A stretch of DNA of 64,000 bases from Tetrastigma voinierianum. Its lineage: Eukaryota; Streptophyta; Magnoliopsida; Vitales; Vitaceae. The position numbers were made by a program, and so were the translations under genes. Below, piece by piece: positions 58,590-64,000 of the stretch (positions are counted from its first letter, which is position 1; each line of letters begins with the position of its first letter). Location of the stretch: contig JAEQBH010001151.1 of NCBI GenBank assembly GCA_016808115.1, positions 310,001-374,000 on the forward strand, written 5' to 3'. A model generated the notes under the pieces. The model did not search any database. It saw nothing but the letters and a program-made list of their open reading frames with translations, and had not been told where the DNA came from.

Positions 58590-60365
58590 AATCGGTTTTC
58601 AACAAATCAAACGATTGAGGAAAATTCACAGGCTTTGTCAAAACATCCTTCACAGACTCAGGAATCTAATAAAATGAAGCCCAGTGCAATTCCACTTCCG
58701 AATGACCAAAACCAGCCTAGCTCAAAACGAAATTACCTAAACTGCCGTTCGGAGAAAACCCCTAACCGTCAGAACCGGCTGGTTGGGTTTCCCCAACCAG
58801 TCCAGATGGACTGAGAAAAGATTTCAAGCTTTTAGAACCTTCCTTAGAAGGTCAAGAATTTCAAAAGAATCGAAACTGAGTACAATTCCGACTCGAATGA
58901 CCAGAACCAACACAAGCGAAGCAAACTACCCAAACTACCATTCCAGCAAAACTGAATTCCAATGAACCGGCTAATCTGGTTCTCAGCAGTTCAGACAGTT
59001 TGAGAAGAACTCTAAAAATTTTCAGACCCTTCCTCAAGGAGTAATAAATCAACAAAACAAACCAAGTAGAAAACCAACTCCGAATTACTGAGAACCGACA
59101 CAAACAGGGCCAAAGACCCGAAATACTGTTTCAGCAAACTGAATTCAGTGAACCGGCTAGCTCTGGTTTTTAACCAGTTCATCCGGTTGAGAGAAGCTCC
59201 TAAAATTTTTTCATAACCTACCTCAAGGGAGTCAGAAAAACAAAAAAACAAACCAAGTAGAAAACCAGCTCACAATTGACTGAGAACCGACACAAGCGGC
59301 GCCAAGGAGCTCGAACTACTGTTCAGCAGAACTGAATTCAGTGAACAGGCCAAAATCTGGTTTCCCACCAAGTTCAGCCGGTTGCGAGAGGCTCTCAAAA
59401 TTTTCAGAACCCTCCTAAAAGAGTCCAGGAATCTAACAAGATAAGAAGCGGTGAGGTGAGATTCTCAGCTCGGATGAGTGAGAACCAACCAAAACAAACC
59501 AAACTCCCAAACTGCCATTCTGCAAACCTAACCTAATGAAGACAGGCTAATCTGGACTTAACCAGTCCATACCATTGAGAGAGGCTCTCAAAATTTGTCA
59601 AAAGAAGCTTCCTAAAAGAGTCAAGAATCTAAAAAAAATAAGCCGGTGATCAATTCTCAGCTCGGATGAGGTGAGAACCAGCCAAAAACAAACCAAACTC
59701 CCCAAACTGCCATTCCTGCAAACCCCCCAGCCTAATGAACCGACTAATCTGGTTTCCCAACCAGTCCATACACCGTGAGAGAGGCTCTCAAAATTTGTTA
59801 AAGCTTCTTAAAGTCAGGAATCGAAAAAATAAACGGTGATTGATTCTCAGCTCGGATAGTGAGAACCAACCAAAATCAACCAAACTATACAAGCTGCCTT
59901 TTTAAACCTAACCTAAATGAACCGACTGATCTGGTTTCCCAACCAGTATATATCGTTGAGAGAGGCTCTCAAAATTTTTCAGAACTTTCCTAAAAGATTC
60001 AGGAATCTAACAAAACAAACGGTGATCGATTCTCAGCTCGGATGAGTGAGAATCAACCAAAATAAATCAAACTACCCAAACTGCCTTTCCTACAAAACTA
60101 ACCTAAATGAACCGACTGATCTGGTTTCCCAACCAGTCCATCTCGTTGAGAGAGGCTCTCAAAATTTTCCATAACCTTCCTAAAAGAGTCAGGAATCTAA
60201 AAAAACAAACGGTGATCGATTCTCAGCTCGGATGAGTGAGAATCAACCAAAATAAACCAAACTACCCAAACTGCCCAGCAGAAACTGTTGAACCGGCTTT
60301 CACGTATGAGCGTGAAAACCGGCTCAAATGGTTGAGGAGAAACCTCAAATTTGATCAGAATGTCT
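58590..60365. repeat. About 190-bp tandem array with paired hairpins
   Basis: About ten units. The marker GAGAGGCTCTCAAAATTT (or variants) falls at about 58625, 58821, 59008, 59196, 59391, 59584, 59784, 59965, 60155 and 60341, giving spacings of 181-200 bp. Each late unit has two short inverted repeats: CTGGTTTCCCAACCAG (16 bp) and GAGAGGCTCTC (11 bp). Around them are GATTCTCAGCTCGGATGAGT, CCAAACTGCC and CCTAAAAGAGTCAGGAATC. The last five units are most alike and the left ones have diverged. The frames at 58581-59251 are fortuitous. Confidence 0.85.
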
Positions 60366-61371
60366 CTTAAAGAATAGAGTGGAGACAGGGTCTATTTCTT
60401 ATCTCTTCCACAAAACGCAGAAAAGAAACAAACTAAGCATCCAAGAAGAATCAGTAAACGCGCGTTTGAGCCCGGAAAAGTGTCCCGCAAAAGGTCCCTT
60501 CCACTTTGATCTTTCTCTCCTTTTGTACTCATTCCCACCTCAGCCTCTGAGCCTACCTGGTGTTTTCCACCTTCAAGCTTTGGAAAGAGCCCCAATCAGT
60601 CTAGAAATAGCTTTCCCCATTAACTCTTCTCTCCCTCATTTTCCATGCAAGCTGAATATCTTAAGTTTCGGCTTGCTTCCTCCTGAAATATCATATGGAT
60701 TCTGTAATTGGGCTATATAAGAAATTAAACAAGGCCCAAAATGGATACAATACTGCCCATGGTCGAGCTGGGCTTATGGACCAGAACCATATGGGATTTG
60801 GGCTCCAAATCACATAAAAACAGCGGCTGCAAGCTATCCCGACTACGGGTTGAACCGGATGCCAACCGATTACATTCGATTAGGAAGTATGAGTACACAG
60901 TGGGATGTCCACAGGGAATAAGTAACTAAGAATAGTGCCTTCAAGAATTGGGTAGATATGTGAGCAGATGCTCTAAATCTAAAACAATGAGCTGTGTTTT
61001 TGCCACGATTGTTAGTCAAACCATTTAGAATGATAAAGTAATGTATTTTAAACCTCACCCGGCAAATAAAGTCCAAAAAACAAGCAGTGAACAATTACGG
61101 AGTTCGGACAAGAGGATATATGGTGAAACCAAATAAGTCTCCAGGTGACACTACTCTAATAAACTTTGATTGAGCTAAAACCTCGAGGGGGCCCCACTTG
61201 CTTCCTATAGCACGATGCCAATAACTAAAAAAATAAGCCATGATGACACTCTAAAGTGAACTACGCATACCTTTCAGCCCAGGCCCTTATCTAACGACTA
61301 GCTGAGGGCTCGGAGGGCAGAGACTAAACCTAAGGGCCCTAATGGTGTTATATGAGAATGATGGGTGAGTG
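60366..61371. other. Non-coding region right of the tandem array
   Basis: It includes a TATA-like GGGCTATATAAGAAATT at about 60702-60718 (plus strand) and several GGGCTT/AAGCCC words. The 113-codon frame at 60379 shows no family features. Confidence 0.4.
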
Positions 61372-63066
61372 TGACACCATAGGATAAATGCAAGTGTTGA
61401 GGGCAAAATTGAGGGTCCCACATGCGGTTCCATATCTTGGTCGACCGCACGGACCTGTGCACGAAGGGGGTCCCACGACGGGAGTGAGCAAAGCCTAGTA
61501 GTGATAATCTCACAGGATTTGCTCCCCACCTAGATGCACATACGTGGTAGCCTGAACAAACACATAATATAAGTGAAAATGTCTACATGAATGTAATAGG
61601 TATTTCATGCATGAAATGTCATCATGCTAAACCCCGCACACCAGCTCCCTCACATGCATATTCCAAGTGTGAAAACCTTCATTTCCAAAACAAAAGATTT
61701 TTGTTTTATGTTTCTAAAAAAACTCTTTATTCAAAATCCATGTGTCGTTTTATGGGTAACGAACTTTCGGGGTCTCACCACAGGCATCATGCACCTTCCG
61801 ACACTTTCGCCAACTTACATCGTTGGATAATTATGTCTAACAAAAAAAATAAAGGCTTTTCACCTAAGGGGGGTGTCTGTCCCTACTTGTTAAAATCAAC
61901 ACATAATTTCAAACGTGTGACCCTAGGACGTCATCCTTTTTTTTTTTCAGAGTCCACAATTTTAAACACCCAACACAATGTTCCTTTATGTAATGCACCC
62001 ACACCCATTTTACGCGATGCCCTCGTGCATGCAAAATGCAAATGTCATTTCATGTCAGTTGATGCTAATATATCATGCACGCATATACTAATAAAATTTA
62101 CACAAATCAACATGTCATTTATTTCAGCAACAACACATCAAAAAAGCACATAAGGACCTTTTTAGTTTAAGCAACCTGTCAATTCCTACCCAATACAACA
62201 GCCTATAACATGCCATGCAATGGTCATGTCAAAGCCTTACTATTCACATTAGCACAACCAAGCAACCTGCACACTAGGTGCAAAACATAGATTTCAGCAA
62301 GGTTATGATCACCCACTGTCCTCCACAAGAACATGGCTGAAATCTTGACTCAATGGGCTTTCCATAGACTCCAAGAACACCCGAAACGGAGTTTGGACAA
62401 AGAAGTTATGACCCTCCAAAGTTGGAGATCTCACATGAGTAGTCAGCCCTAGCTGAGCTGACCTAACCGAGCTAACTTGGTCGAGCTGACCTGGCCGAGT
62501 TGACCTGTTCAGAGTAAACGGACCATAACTTGGGCTATCGAGATTCGAATAGAGAAATTCAAAATCCTAACATCAAGTTCACTGATGTGGCTACAATTTA
62601 CCTAAAGGACTCATTGCTAAATTCCCTTTATTTCCCACTTAAAAACCAGTTCTAAAGTCCAGCTAATGCGTACGATCAAGATAAGGTAGCTTCCCTTAGC
62701 TCAAAATGCAACCAAACATTCCCCTTGGGGCAATACATGACCACACAGTCCTTAGGATAGAAATTAACCAAAGTAGGAGAAGACCTACCTCTTGGAGTTT
62801 GTCGAAACTCCATAATACAGGTATCCACGCGTAACTCTTGTAGTGGGGATCAACTTTGCCTCTTGTCTCGTCGGGATTTGACGGACTGATTGTTAGAAAA
62901 TCTAGAGAGAAGTGAGAGCTTCTCACTCTAAAATCTCTCCTCTTTTCTCTCTCTTTTCTCGGTTTGCTATCCTCTCCCTCTCTCCTTCTCTTCTCCCAAC
63001 CAATTTGGTCAAGATGGGTCAAGAGAACTTGTCCTCTCACTTGTCACATGTCACATTCTAAGTGGT
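61372..63066 (-). mobile_element. Chromovirus LTR fragment (minus strand)
   Basis: It shares, in order, the CCCACGACGGG and CTCCCCACCTAGATGCACAT words with 25390-25460, CATGCATGAAA with 25530, TTTACGCGATGCCCTCGTGC with 11815-11830, and at 62785-63060 the reverse of the type B LTR front half: ACCTACCTCTTGGAGTTTGT, CTAGAGAGAAGTGAGAGCTT, CTCACTTGTCACATGTCA. It lacks the LTR start. The left end is uncertain: TGTGACACC at 61372 or a continuation of 57297-57480 across the array. Confidence 0.55.
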
Positions 63067-64000
63067 TGTCACACCACCCTGCGGCTGGGGTGTCTGCGTG
63101 CCCGAAGAGAGCACAGCTACGTTAACTATGACTAGGAATCACGTGACGAAGCCGTTTACTTGCTGAGAAACTATATAAAAATTTTCTTTTTCTAAACTTG
63201 TAATTTTATAAAATTTTGAATGACATAACAAGCGCATTCAGACATATCCCAAAACACAGTATATACGAGTTTACACTTTTTAAAACATGGCAACCAAACA
63301 CTTCTTCAAAGAGCCTAGGAGCTCATCACATTATGTACATACATAAGCATAACACTATACAAGTGCAAAGTGTTTCCTGAATAAGTTAGCTACGGTTAAT
63401 TAAATATAGCACATACTCTAGAATCAGGGAGGACCTGCTATGTCCCCCAACGTCAAGTGCTTGTACTGGAAAATAGTTTTAAAACGAGGGAAAATAATAG
63501 TTAAGCAGAGCTCCGGTGGTATATGCTTTGAAAATACTTGCTTTTTATGTAAAATGTCTCAAAACTGTAAAACTATCCTTTACAAAACATTTTCTAGAAT
63601 CCTTGCTTGCTTGCTATAAAAGTTTCTAAAACTTTTCATCATATGCTTGCTTGCTTTGCTTTAAAAGTTTCATAAAACTTTTCATGGTAATGCCTTTCAT
63701 TGCTATAAAAAGTTTCATAAAAGCTTTCATAATATGCTGATTACTTACCAATGAGTTTAGGATTTAAAAGCGTATGAAAAATACTTATAAATCAAGATCA
63801 ACCACTGGAGGCCTTTCTTGCTTGTTGTACCCTAGTAAACACGGGAGCTTGGGCTTCAACCGTGCTGGTGGAAGGACCTGGGTCCACATCACCTTTTCCG
63901 ATAAATATGGTGGAAAGACCTCGTGTCTACGTCACCATATAATAGCTAGCGCACTAACCCTATATACTCCAGTACGTGCCACGGTCCTCCTCTAATATGC
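63067..64000 (-). mobile_element. End of another Ty3/gypsy-type LTR
   Basis: TGTCACACCACCC..GCGGCTGGGG at 63067-63090 is, on the minus strand, a typical ...GGTGTGACA LTR end. The rest of the window is AT-rich LTR-like sequence with no coding motif, and runs off the edge. Confidence 0.5.
63602..63740. repeat. 45-bp tandem repeat with inverted core
   Basis: AAAAGTTTC occurs at about 63618, 63663 and 63708, each within GCTATAAAAGTTTC-TAAAACTTTTCAT or variants. AAAAGTTT and AAACTTTT form a small hairpin in each of the three units. Confidence 0.7.

Noticed and set aside
58590..60365. CRISPR-like regular repeats
   Set aside because: The units are contiguous 190-bp tandem repeats without unique spacers, in plant DNA.
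60379..60720. 113-codon frame after the tandem array
   Set aside because: No recognisable features; surrounded by LTR-like non-coding sequence.
61587..62153. 188-codon plus-strand frame
   Set aside because: Antisense to LTR sequence shared with 11500-11900 and 24700-25080; no domain pattern.

Overview
This window is repeat-dominated nuclear DNA from a flowering plant. I find no intact host gene. The evidence is the families present: Ty3/gypsy LTR retrotransposons (a chromovirus that looks like Tekay, a Tat-lineage element with two RNase H domains, an Athila-like element), relics of an endogenous caulimovirid (plant pararetrovirus), long AT microsatellites, and heavy decay of reading frames. 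Almost every ORF over 60 codons is a fragment of a broken mobile element or a chance frame inside an LTR.

Layout. 1-1190: array of a GTCGCGAC palindromic motif. 1216-2840: AT-rich unassigned sequence with a TATA-like site. 2845-10345: a chromovirus LTR (here type B) split by a second, internally deleted chromovirus copy with type A LTRs (3268-8907). 10994-25081: minus-strand chromovirus (3' LTR, chromodomain, integrase, RNase H, RT, protease, gag, PBS, partial 5' LTR), interrupted at 16356-22639 by an Athila-like element with two LTRs of about 1.39 kb and a perfect 5-bp target duplication. 25082-27130: type B LTR on the minus strand. 27131-30206 plus 46341-47280: a plus-strand caulimovirid relic (movement protein, coat-protein region with zinc knuckle, unidentified 3' part, then a promoter/poly(A)-like segment), split by a Tat element at 30207-46340. 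The Tat element carries two further LTR insertions (30702-33800 and 36258-38311), gag, protease, RT, RNase H, a second archaeal-type RNase H, an integrase remnant, a 68-bp tandem repeat and a spliced antisense gene.

47281-54954: a type B LTR head followed by a plus-strand chromovirus copy with 5' LTR, PBS, pol, PPT and a deleted 3' LTR. 54955-55539: inverted type B LTR fragment. 55540-57010: caulimovirid RT and RNase H on the minus strand with an unusual C-terminal extension. 57297-63066: pieces of chromovirus LTR on the minus strand around an approximately 190-bp tandem array (58590-60365). 63067-64000: the end of another LTR family.

The nesting gives an order of events. The caulimovirid was present before the Tat element, and the Tat element before the two LTRs inside it. 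The minus-strand chromovirus preceded the Athila-like element. The most unusual items are the antisense spliced gene in the Tat element, the caulimovirid polyprotein with extra sequence after RNase H, the hairpin-rich 190-bp array and the GTCGCGAC array. All assignments come from reading translations and motifs by eye; no database search was run.
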